Shown piece after piece: positions 23,793-32,737 of a DNA stretch of 64,000 nucleotides (within the stretch, counting starts at the first letter, position 1; every line of letters starts with the position of its first letter). This DNA is from Emiliania huxleyi CCMP1516 (lineage: Eukaryota; Haptophyta; Isochrysidales; Noelaerhabdaceae), in contig NW_005201912.1 in assembly GCF_000372725.1 (NCBI RefSeq), positions 377,711 through 441,710 on the forward strand, given 5' to 3'. The position numbers were made by a program, and so were the translations under genes. The notes under the pieces were generated by a model, which saw nothing but the letters and a program-made list of their open reading frames with translations, searched no databases and had not been told where the DNA came from.

Positions 23793-24713
23793 NNNNNNNN
23801 NNNNNNNNNNNNNNNNNNNNNNNNNNNNNNNNNNNNNNNNNNNNNNNNNNNNNNNNNNNNNNNNNNNNNNNNNNNNNNNNNNNNNNNNNNNNNNNNNNNN
23901 NNNNNNNNNNNNNNNNNNNNNNNNNNNNNNNNNNNNNNNNNNNNNNNNNNNNNNNNNNNNNNNNNNNNNNNNNNNNNNNNNNNNNNNNNNNNNNNNNNNN
24001 NNNNNNNNNNNNNNNNNNNNNNNNNNNNNNNNNNNNNNNNNNNNNNNNNNNNNNNNNNNNNNNNNNNNNNNNNNNNNNNNNNNNNNNNNNNNNNNNNNNN
24101 NNNNNNNNNNNNNNNNNNNNNNNNNNNNNNNNNNNNNNNNNNNNNNNNNNNNNNNNNNNNNNNNNNNNNNNNNNNNNNNNNNNNNNNNNNNNNNNNNNNN
24201 NNNNNNNNNNNNNNNNNNNNNNNNNNNNNNNNNNNNNNNNNNNNNNNNNNNNNNNNNNNNNNNNNNNNNNNNNNNNNNNNNNNNNNNNNNNNNNNNNNNN
24301 NNNNNNNNNNNNNNNNNNNNNNNNNNNNNNNNNNNNNNNNNNNNNNNNNNNNNNNNNNNNNNNNNNNNNNNNNNNNNNNNNNNNNNNNNNNNNNNNNNNN
24401 NNNNNNNNNNNNNNNNNNNNNNNNNNNNNNNNNNNNNNNNNNNNNNNNNNNNNNNNNNNNNNNNNNNNNNNNNNNNNNNNNNNNNNNNNNNNNNNNNNNN
24501 NNNNNNNNNNNNNNNNNNNNNNNNNNNNNNNNNNNNNNNNNNNNNNNNNNNNNNNNNNNNNNNNNNNNNNNNNNNNNNNNNNNNNNNNNNNNNNNNNNNN
24601 NNNNNNNNNNNNNNNNNNNNNNNNNNNNNNNNNNNNNNNNNNNNNNNNNNNNNNNNNNNNNNNNNNNNNNNNNNNNNNNNNNNNNNNNNNNNNNNNNNNN
24701 NNNNNNNNNNNNN
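23793..24713. other. Assembly gap (N)
   Basis: 921 undetermined bases. The right border begins TTT and a run of G, a typical low-quality edge. Confidence 0.99.
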
Positions 24714-24829
24714 TTTGGGGGGGGGGGGGGGGGGTATCAGGCAGCGGGGCGCCATCGCTAGGCCTGGTTGCGGCGGTGCCTCGCCCTCGGCTGCATCTCG
24801 GCTGATCTCGGCTAATCTCGCGCCATCCG

Positions 24830-25647
24830 GTACTCATGGCGGACAGCGCCACGCCCGTCCAAAGACGCCGCCGCCGCGCCCGTCGCGTCGACGCGCACAG
24901 TCCAGAGGGCGGGCTCCGTGGGGAAAGCGCTCACCACCTACCGCCGACATCGGCCGACATCGGCCGAGAGCCGAGATGAGCCGAGATGAGCCGAGATGAG
25001 CCGAGGTGAGAGCCGAGACCATCCGTCGGGCAGGCGAGCCCCACCTTGGCACACTTCCTAGACACTCCCCTAGACACTTCCTAGACACTTCCTAGACACT
25101 TCGTGCCGTGAGCAGGCGAGCCCCACCTTGGCACGCACGCGGAGCAGCGCCGGCGCCGAGTCGACGGCACGGTCCTGCGCCTGGCGAACCGACAGCAGCT
25201 CAAGCGACGGCAGCAGCAGCGACGTGCTCAGCCTGCGGCGGCGGGCGAAGGCACGGGTGGCGGCGATGCCAAAGCGGAGGCCTCTCTCCTGCTCTCTGCC
25301 TCTCTACCCCGCTCACCTCGGAGCGAGATCTGCCGCCGCCGCTCCACCCGCCGCCGCTCCGCCCCCAACACCGTCGCTCTCTGCCGCCCCAAGGCGGAGA
25401 CCACCGGCACCGGCGGGCGGCGGGGCGCCGGAAGCGGCGGCAGCGGAAGTGGCGGCCGCGGAAGAAGGAGCGGCGGCGGGCGGCGCGACTGCTGCGCGCA
25501 GCCCTGCCACCTCGGCGTGGTGGTCTGGGACGTGCATCGCCATGCTGCTGCTCGTGTACACCACGCCGACGCCCGCGGGCAGCCGCTCCAGCAGCACGCT
25601 CCGGAGTCGCACCCACCGCCCCGCATACTCGTCCTGCCCACCCGCCA

Positions 25648-25711
<64 letters not shown>

Positions 25712-28088
25712 TCCGCCGCCGCCGCCGCCTCCGCTCAGCAGCGCCTGCAGCGGCCCCGCGCCGCCGCCTCCTGCTCCGCCGTCGGCGCCGGCAAAGGCGC
25801 TGCCGCCAGCCGCGGCAATGGCGGAGGGCCGCTCGCTCAAGTGGCGCACGAGCGCCTGTGCCCATATCTCCCCATATCTCCCCATATCTCCCCATATCTC
25901 CCCATATCTCCCCATGTCTCGCTCGAGTGGCGCACGAGCGCCTGTGCCCATATCTCCCCATATCTCCCCATATCTCCCCATATCTCCCCCTATCTCCCCA
26001 TGTCTCGCTCGAGTGGCGCACGAGCGCCTGTGCCGTCGACTTTGCGATGGCGTGAGAGAGGTAGAGGGGGGCGCGCGGCGCGCCGGCGGCGTCGGCGACG
26101 ACGGCGACGGGGAGGAGCTTCGCGAGCGCACCGGCGGCGCCGTGGCCGTGCTTGCTCGGCAGAGCGGCCGCCTCGGCGGCGCTGCTCGGGACCGCGGCGA
26201 TGCGGACGAGGAGGTCGACGGCCGTCATGCTGCCTAGACGGTTCCTAGACGGCTCCTAGACGGTTCCTGGAAGGTTTCTCGAGGTCGACGGCCGTCATGC
26301 TGCCCGCCCCCCCCCCTGCCGCCGCTGTAGACGCGAGCTCTCTCGCGCCGGCGAGAGAGCGCGCCGGCTGGCGGAAGGCTGCGAACGCACCTCCCGGCGT
26401 TGAGAGCGCGGCGCGCGACCAGCGCGCGAGCGCCTCAACTCGCGCCGAATCGGCGTCCGACCAAGTGAGGTGCTCCGCCGAGCGGTTGGCCGACGGAGAC
26501 GCCCCGTCGCCAAAGACCCACTGCGTGCGGAGCGTCGCGCCGCCTGCGCCGCGGGCGGGCACCACCGTCGGAGCCGAGCACGACTCTGCGCCCTGCGCGC
26601 ACAAGGGGCGAGAGTCTCCGGCATCTAGTGTCGCGCCGCCGCGAGGGCCGCGAGGCGCGCCGACGGCATGCGCCTGCGGGACGCCGTCGTACGGCGGGGA
26701 AGGCTTGAGGCGGTGCAGCCTGTCGGACGCGCCAGGGACGAGTCGTGGACATGTCGTGGCTCGGCGGCGGGGGGGCCGAGGCGGTGTGCGGCCTCACGAC
26801 GGCGCCGACGCCGGGCACGTGCGGGTGTGCTTTGAAGCAGTTGAGGGCGAGGTACTCTCCCGCCTACGGAAACGTGTCGGGGACGTGTCGGGGACGTGTC
26901 CGGGGGATGGACACTGCGTACCGCCGGTGCCGCCTAGGGAGGGTGTGGGTGGACGCGTCCCGGACGCGTCCCTCGACGGTACCGAGCTCGAGGCGGCCTC
27001 CCGCCGAGGCGCAAGACTCGTCGACGAGGTGGAGCACCTGTCCATGCACGCGCGGCTGTGAAGAGGCGCTGCCCACACTCTTGCGGCTGTGAAGAGGCGC
27101 TGCCCACACTCTTGCGGCTGTGAAGAGGCGCTGCCCACACTCTTGCGGCTGTGAAGAGGCGCTGCCCACACTCTTGCGGCTGTGAAGAGGCGCTGCCCAC
27201 ACTCTTGCCTCTGAGTGGCCACCGCGGTCCTGGGTGGTCGTTGCTCTGTGGCTGTGAAGAGGCGCTTCCCACCCTCAGGAGGTGTGGCAGCCCTGCAGGC
27301 CGAGTGTATTGTTGGTTGTGTCTGTGTGTCGATCCAGTGTTGCCGTCTCTCCGCCGCTAGCGGCAGGCTCTTCGGAGTCCGGTGTCCAGACGTGGCCCCA
27401 CTGTGCTTCGCCTCCCTCTCCTACCAGAGGCGTGCGGCCGCACCGAACGCAGGTCTGTCCCCTTGGTCGCGCGCGGCAGCTGGTACTCGACAACCACGCC
27501 GAAGCAGTGCCAGTCGTCGCCTCCGTCCGAGCCTGACGCCTGCCGCAACCGCTCCACGCTCGAGTAGGCGTACTGCCCTGTGGCGCGGCGCGGCCGCTTT
27601 GCGCCCTGTCCGCCAGCCGGAGCAGTGCTGTCGGCGGCGGCGGCGGGCGCGGCGTTGGCGGTTGAGACAAAGGCGCCCGTGGCGCCGAGAGTGAGGGTGC
27701 GCTGCTCGCCCACCAGTACGACGCGAGCGGAGGGCGAGGCGCCCTTTGGCGGCAGCGACAGCTGCCACGGGCTCTCTAGGTCGGTGGCGTCGGGCGCCGG
27801 CTCGACCTCTGCGCCGTTGACGGTCACTTTGCAGCCGAGCGCGACGCTGGGCGCCAGCTTCTCGCACCAGAAGCCCCAGAGCACCAGCTTGCAGCGCCGC
27901 CAGGCCGGCCCGCCGCCGCCGGCATCGCGCCGCTCGAGCACGAGGGTGACGACCGGCAGCTCGGCGGAGGGGTCGCACAGCACGTAGTCGGCCGGAGGCG
28001 CGCGCCGGCCGGCGGGCGAGCGCTGGGCGACGTAGCCCTCGAGGGTGGCAATTTCGGGCAAAAGCTGGTCGTCGGGTGCGGCGAGCAT
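24830..28088 (-). CDS. POT1: POT1-like telomere end-binding protein, multi-exon
   Basis: Starts at ATG 28086-28088. The first exon(s) carry an extra ~150-residue beta-rich segment (CKLVLWGFWCEKLAPSVALG) and then the Telo_bind OB-fold entry YSSVERLRQASG ... FGVVVEYQLPRATKGTDLRS, as in POT1 (VYGVVKFFKPP..KGTDY). Lower-coordinate exons continue LVDESCASAGGRLELG, EYLALNCFKAHPHVPGVGAV, RLHRLKPSPPYDGVPQ and LTWSDADSARVEALARWS, matching POT1's RFHRLK and TTEDHKMVEALRVWA stretches in order. Then come AIAKSTAQALVRH and WVRLRSVLLERL ... SSSMAMHVPDHHAEVAGLR, like the second OB fold's end. Possible last exons reach 24.83 kb beside the gap, so the 3' end may be missing. POT1 binds the single-stranded G-rich telomere overhang. 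Introns carry GCC and CATATCTCCC arrays. Confidence 0.75.
25641..25721. repeat. (CCG)n tract in the POT1-like gene
   Basis: About 27 CCG triplets. On the gene strand they would read as poly-Gly between LLSGGGG and GQDEYAGRWVRL if exonic. Confidence 0.9.
25841..26035 (-). repeat. POT1-like intron: triplicated exon edge with CATATCTCCC arrays
   Basis: Three near-identical copies (about 27 bp) of GTGGCGCACGAGCGCCTGTG with flanks, at ~25848, ~25931 and ~26014, are separated by two arrays of six to seven CATATCTCCC units. On the gene strand the outer copies encode ALVRHSSE and ALVRHLSERP, so splicing from within one outer copy to the same point of the other would remove the interior. Confidence 0.85.
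27056..27260 (-). repeat. 31-bp tandem repeat in the POT1-like gene
   Basis: Five copies at exactly 31-bp spacing (27056, 27087, 27118, 27149, 27180) of CTGTGAAGAGGCGCTGCCCA-type units, with a diverged copy near 27247. They separate the KGTDLRS exon from the LVDESCASAGG exon. Confidence 0.92.
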
Positions 28089-28343
28089 GGGTCAGCGATG
28101 GTCGCCCACAATCGTTGCGCGGCCCCACCCCCAGCCCCCCAAGGACTTTCTTTGACTCATGTTTGGTTTGTCCTGCCGCGCACATTGTCATCGACTTGTA
28201 TCCGACTTGGTGGCTGTGGTGATGTAGCGATGGTGTGGGTCTCTCGTGACCTATACAGCTCCTCCGTATTCCGTCTCCTGACACCGTGCATACTGTCGGC
28301 GCCGCAAATTCTCTTTTCCGCCCCGCAAACGACTCGGCGCCCA

Positions 28344-28904
28344 ATGCGCCAGACCACACTGCGCGGGATCACCGGCGCTGCGCGCTCCGGTCCCGCCTCA
28401 CCCACCCGCGCCGCCGCCGACCCGCACGACATGCAGCGCTTCGCGTCCAAGCAGGCCCTCGACCACGACCGGGCTGTGCGAGAGCTCAAGGACGGCAGGA
28501 AGGCTGGCTGCTGGTCGTGGTGGATCTTCCCGACGCCGCCGTTCATCCGGAACGGCGAGCGTGTCGGCTCGCCCATCAACCAGGTGTACGAGCTCGCCGA
28601 CGACGCCGAAGGGCTCGCATACCTACTCTTCCGCGACGGCCAGCTGCGGAGCAACTACCTCGCGGTGCTCGACGCGATGAGTGGCTCGCTCGAGGAGGGA
28701 GTCGAGCCGCGCAGGCTGCTCGGCATCGACGTGCCTCGCGCCGTCGCCTCAGTCCGCTACTTTTCGCACCTCGCCACGCTCGGCGACGGCGACGAGGCGC
28801 TGCGCGACGGCTGCGAGCGAGCGCTCGGTCTGCTCGTGCCGGACGACTCGGCCGACGCCGGCGGTGGCGGCGGCCGGCAGCAAAAGCGCGCGCACCCGGG
28901 GTGA
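28344..28904 (+). CDS. DUF1810-family protein
   Basis: ATG 28344 (MRQTTLRGITGAAR) to TGA at 28902-28904, 186 residues. DPHDMQRFASKQ, AVRELKDGRKAGCWSWWIFP and VYELADDAEGLAYLLF follow the family pattern of an HDL-RF start, an ELKxGRKxxHWMWFIFP core and an EAxAYL helix. The usual HWMW is CWSW here. The family is small, cytosolic and has no established reaction. The gene is single-exon and head-to-head with the POT1-like gene, 255 bp apart, so they may share a promoter region. The Gly-rich C-terminus (DAGGGGGRQQKRAHPG) may not be structured. Confidence 0.7.
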   Translation: MRQTTLRGITGAARSGPASPTRAAADPHDMQRFASKQALDHDRAVRELKDGRKAGCWSWWIFPTPPFIRNGERVGSPINQVYELADDAEGLAYLLFRDGQLRSNYLAVLDAMSGSLEEGVEPRRLLGIDVPRAVASVRYFSHLATLGDGDEALRDGCERALGLLVPDDSADAGGGGGRQQKRAHPG

Positions 28905-29153
28905 GTCGGCCGCCACCGACACTCTCTCGTGCGCAGAGGGCGCTGCTGGGCCGCGCAAAGAAGCGTGTGGACGGCTCGATCTCTGGCCGTGGCGCACACC
29001 GATTTGAGGCATATTTTTGCGAATTTACGAGATAGCAAATGGTTTGCCAAAATGCGTGGCGAGAGGGAGAGGATGTAGTGCCGAAGGCCAGGGTTGCGTA
29101 CTCTTCTGTTGCAGTGCTTCGTACAACGCAGTAGTTTTCACAGTGTACACGAG

Positions 29154-29933
29154 TCACCTCGCGCCGCGCGCGGCCTCGTTCACCACAGGGTAGGCTCCGT
29201 GCCCGCAACGGCCAACGGCAACGCTAAATTTTGCGCGCTCCGAGAACTCGTCCGGGGTTGGCGTCGCATCCGAACACTTGGCGAGCGAGCGGAAAGCTTG
29301 CTCTGCGCTAATCGGATGCTTGGCGTAGCTCGCAGCGAAGCGAGACACCGCCTCGCAGAGCGACGCCCTCAGGAGGCTGTCTTCCTTGGCGCGTTCGAAC
29401 CTGGCGGGAGACGTGGCAAGCGCGTGGGCTGCGCGTGTGGTACAAGGCGGCGGGGCCGGGCCGGGGCGGGCGGCGAGGCACCAGAGCTGCCCAAAGCGCT
29501 CGCTCAGGTAGACGAGCTCGTTCTTCTGGACAAACGCCTCCGGGGCGACGGAGGTGGCATCGGTCGAGCTGCGGCCCAGAGCCTCGCGGGTCTTGCCCGT
29601 GGGCTCGACCGGCCTCATGCACAAGACCTTGTACGTGTGGCCGGGCGGCCCGCGCATCTCTGTCCGCACTATCTCGTGCGGCAGCGGCCCGAGCCGGTCC
29701 ACAAAGTACATCAAGCCCTCCTTGGTGTGGATCTTGGTCGCGCGCCTCTTGGCGGGGGGCCTAGTGCCGCCGCTCGACGTGCCGGAAGAGGGGGGTGGCT
29801 TCCGGCAGCAGCCGTTTATTGTTCTTGCCGCGCGAGTGGTGATGGCCCTTGGCAATCAGACGAGAAGCGTCGCGAGGGGACGCGCGTCCTCCACGAACAG
29901 CGTGACGTAGAGCGGGTCAACCACGACCACCAT
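29154..29933 (-). CDS. Hypothetical protein, two exons
   Basis: ATG at 29931-29933 begins MVVVVDPLYVTLFVEDARPL. The frame closes at a TGA near 29856 and reopens as a long frame down to 29154 with KEGLMYFVDRLGPLPHEIVR, YKVLCMRPVEPTGKTREALG, FVQKNELVYLSERFGQLWCL and a C-terminal region with CEAVSRFAASYAKHP. A GT donor right after ATLL (~29862) and an AG around 29800 would join them in frame; this is inferred. No family recognised. The regular hydrophobic pattern and lack of a better frame on the other strand support it. Confidence 0.5.
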
Positions 29934-30209
29934 CCGCCGTCACAACATGGGCGTGGAAGCTCGAAGGCGAGGAAATTCTTTAAATGTGCCACATACTCGA
30001 CCTTGTGCATCGTTGTCTCGTACATCTGTCCCACTTGCGTGAAGCTCTGCGGCTTCGGCACGGCCTGGAGCCAGTGCCCTGCGGACACTCGCTCGGATCG
30101 CTCCCTTGACCGACCGTCTGGCCAAGCGAGGTGCGACGAGACGCGTCGGTGCTGGCCTCGTTTGAATGGTGATCGTGTACTTTGGGTCTTGAGCCATCTC
30201 TATCGTGCA

Positions 30210-31104
30210 GACGAGAACAGGACTCGGGCGCCTAGAAGCGCGAGCGAGGCAGCGCGGCGCGCGGAACGTCATCGAGTTTGGTGACGATTCCCCCTCACGG
30301 TGGGTCGTCTTTGCTGCACCGGCGAAGCTAGGCCCGATCAGCGAGCTGAGAAAACAGCACGGCGTAGCACTTGCATGGCTGCGCGACCGCCTCGGGCCAG
30401 TCGACGGACCAAAGGCTCGTGAAAGCTGGCTGCTGCGCATGCTCGCGAGCTGCAACTGGGATCGCCGAGCTGCCCTGAAAAAGTGCCGCGCATCCTTCGC
30501 GCTGAGCAAAAGGATTGGGTACGACAGGATCGCAAAGTTTGTGCGCGAGAACCCGAGGCCCGAGACGTGGCCGCACGGCGATGTCGTCCAGCGCCATCTC
30601 CCTCGCTACTTCACCCGTACCGACGCCGGCTTGGTCGTCGTCGGCTTGGTCGACACCGACTACGACGCTGCATGCAAGTCGTTGAGCCCGGCCGACTTCC
30701 GTGAATTCTGCTGGTATGCTGCCGTCTTCCTGATTGAGCTTCTGGTGGAGCGAGACGAAGCGAGCGGCGATATCGATGCGGGACTGTACCATATCATGGA
30801 TACTCAGTTCACCAACGGCGTCCCCCTTCGCTGGCTTCTGAGAATGTATCCTGCCTTCTACGACGGCGGCACGCTGCTCGGCATCAACGCGTATGTTCGA
30901 GGGTGGTACTTTTGCGGTGCAAGACCCGTGCGCGCTCACATCATCATCATGTGCCAGCGGGTACGCGCGTATTTCCTGGGGCGAAGCGAGCTGATGAAGC
31001 TCATCTGCTTCATTCAGCCGCAGCGCGACCCGAAGCAGGCGGCGTCCCTGCAGCGCCTCTTCGAGCCCAAGCCGCTGCCAGTGAACTTTGGCGGCTTCTC
31101 CTGA
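30210..31104 (+). CDS. CRAL-TRIO (Sec14-like) lipid-binding protein, 5' exon not found
   Basis: Open from a probable acceptor (tatcgtgcag, ending 30210) to TGA at 31102-31104, about 297 residues. WLLRMLASCNWDRRAALKKC resembles the CRAL-TRIO N-terminal helix (LLRFLRARKFD..A). Then come the central strand GLVVVGLVDTDYD, a helix AVFLIELLVERDEA, and LLRMYPAFYDGGTLLGINAY, which fits the YP-x-x lipid-exchange loop. No ATG precedes the domain in this exon, so a short upstream exon is needed. The family moves phosphoinositides or other lipids between membranes. Family call moderate. Confidence 0.55.
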
Positions 31105-31154
31105 TGGCCTGCCTGGCCGGTCTGCATGGCGCAGTCTGTTCATTGAGATGTGAG

Positions 31155-31275
31155 AGGGGCTGTGGGGGAGAGGGAGAGAGGAGAGAGAGGGAGAGAGAGA
31201 GAGAGAGAGAGGGAGGGAGAGTAGAGTGAGAGAGAGTAGTGAGAGAGAGACAGTAGAGAGAGAGACAGTAGAGAG
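31155..31275. repeat. (GA)n low-complexity tract
   Basis: GA-rich run with GTAGA interruptions, just 3' of the CRAL-TRIO-like gene. Confidence 0.93.
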
Positions 31276-31344
31276 TCGAACCTCAAATTACCAAACAACT
31301 CTAACACTCACACAATGTTTTTGTTTCTGCTCCTGCGTGGTGGG

Positions 31345-31480
31345 GGGAACGGCTTCTGAGGAAGCCGTCGCCCGCGCCTTGTCTGTCGCGTGAATCGTGC
31401 TGTGCACTTGGAGCACTCTTGGACGTTGGAGTGCAGTCATCAACCGCACGCCCAGGACCGGGGAGCTAAGAGGCACCCGC
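31345..31480 (-). repeat. R1-related dispersed repeat, left of the zinc-ribbon gene
   Basis: AAGCCGTCGCCCGCGCCTTG ... GTGAATCGTGCTGTGCACTT, then the R1 end (GGAGTGCAGTCATCAACCGC). A second copy of the first half lies at 32450-32512. A further shared segment, CCTTCGATGTTATGAAACAA (31512-31531), recurs at 59788-59807. Confidence 0.75.
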
Positions 31481-31702
31481 GACCGCCTTTTGTTGTACTT
31501 TTTGAGCTCGCCTTCGATGTTATGAAACAAACGCACAAGGCGCACACATGGATTCGCAAATTCTTTTCCTCGCGCGCCTGGCCTCGCACGTGCCTCCCTG
31601 ACCACACTGCCACGGACGCTGCCTCCGTTTTCCGTCGTTCGCGCGTCTCGCCGACCACGGCGCGTCCTTCGCGCGCCTCTCGCCGACCAGAGATAGGCAT
31701 AA

Positions 31703-32272
31703 ATGCCGGCTGATCTAGACTCGACGATCAAGAAGCTGTCAAAGGAGGAGAAGGCGGCCAAGAAGGCGGCCAAGGCAGGCAAATATGGCGCTCAGCAGGT
31801 GGCGCAGAAGAAGAAGCTCGCAAAAAAAGCCGCCAAGGCCGCCAAGGCCGCCGCGGCTCCGGCCGACGTCGATGCAGCGGTGCAGCCCGAGGCAGCCGCC
31901 GCCACCGACAGCGGTTTCAAAGCCGCTACTTTCGTGCTGCCGCCCGATCCCGAGGATGAGACCCTTCAGTGTCGAGACTGCGGGAATGACTTCATCTTCA
32001 CGGTCGGCGAGCAGCTTTTTTTCAAGACAAAGGGCTTCGACTTCAAGAAAAGTCGCTGCGGCGGCTGCCAGGCGGCCAAGAAGGCGCGCTTTAGCGAGGA
32101 AAGCGGCAAAGGCGGGGGGAAGGGGAAGGGGAGGGGTAAGGGTGACGGCGGCAAGGGCCAGGGCCAGGGCAAGGGCAGGGGCAAGGGCAAGGGCAAGGGC
32201 AAGGGCAAGGGCAAGGGCGACGGCAAGGGCTACGGAATCCCTGGCACAGCGACGAGTGAGCCGTATGGGTGA
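31703..32272 (+). CDS. Zinc-ribbon protein (zf-trcl type) with Lys-rich head and Gly-Lys tail
   Basis: Single exon, ATG 31703 to TGA 32270-32272, 189 residues. Residues 1-55 are Lys/Ala-rich (KEEKAAKKAAKAGK, KKKLAKKAAKAAKAAAA). Residues ~82-128 match the probable zinc-ribbon domain: ETLQCRDCGNDFIFTVGEQL, FFKTKGFDFKKSRCGGCQAA, with four metal-binding cysteines in two CxxC pairs. The last ~60 residues are (GK)n with GQ/GR/GD variants. The domain is common as a short single-stranded nucleic-acid or ribosome-associated module; with both basic tails, RNA binding is likely but inferred. Confidence 0.85.
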   Translation: MPADLDSTIKKLSKEEKAAKKAAKAGKYGAQQVAQKKKLAKKAAKAAKAAAAPADVDAAVQPEAAAATDSGFKAATFVLPPDPEDETLQCRDCGNDFIFTVGEQLFFKTKGFDFKKSRCGGCQAAKKARFSEESGKGGGKGKGRGKGDGGKGQGQGKGRGKGKGKGKGKGKGDGKGYGIPGTATSEPYG

Positions 32273-32372
32273 ATTGGTGGCGATGTGTAGCTCTTGCCGT
32301 CGCCCTAACCGTTAGTGCCAGTGGCCGCGTGACAGTCGATTGTCACTGAATTTCAGGTGTGAGTGTTGTGCG

Positions 32373-32660
32373 AGAGACTTGGAGCACTTGGAGTGTAACC
32401 GCGCTTTGAAAATTCTTTCTTCTATCCGACGACGGCTTCTGTGAGGACGACGGCTTCTATTAGAAGCCGTCGTCCGCGCTTTGCCTGTTGTGTGAATCGT
32501 GCGTGTGCGAGAGAGTTTTGTTGTAAAATTCTTTCTTCTATAATAGATCTCTACGGGGTTTGATTCTTCTGTCCACGGGATGCGAAATTCTTTCTGCCGT
32601 GCCTTTTGTAGTGCCACTCCGAGCCAGTCTCGGGTTACAAAATTCTTTTTTTCGTACATC
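32373..32660. repeat. Repeat cluster upstream of the S49 peptidase gene
   Basis: Holds a partial R1 end (CTTGGAGCACTTGGAGTG, ~32380), a perfect 14-15-bp hairpin (GGACGACGGCTTCTA / TAGAAGCCGTCGTCC, ~32437-32470) and four AAATTCTTT-T/C motifs at 32408, 32525, 32584 and 32639. It may be the promoter or part of a diverged dispersed element. Confidence 0.65.
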
Positions 32661-32737
32661 CACTTGCCACTTCGCGCTTAGAGCGCCCGCGCGTGGGGTT
32701 GTGTATTTTGCTCGAGCCCTCGCCGGCCCCCACAACA

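Noticed and set aside
25517-26248. Plus-strand frames over the POT1-like gene (poly-Pro/Ala)
   Set aside because: Minus strand shows POT1 motifs in the right order; plus frames are products of CCG repeats.
29094-30284. Long plus-strand open frame of 396 codons
   Set aside because: It overlaps the minus-strand hypothetical gene and runs into the CRAL-TRIO region in another frame. Composition is Arg/Gly-rich with no pattern; typical shadow in GC-rich DNA.
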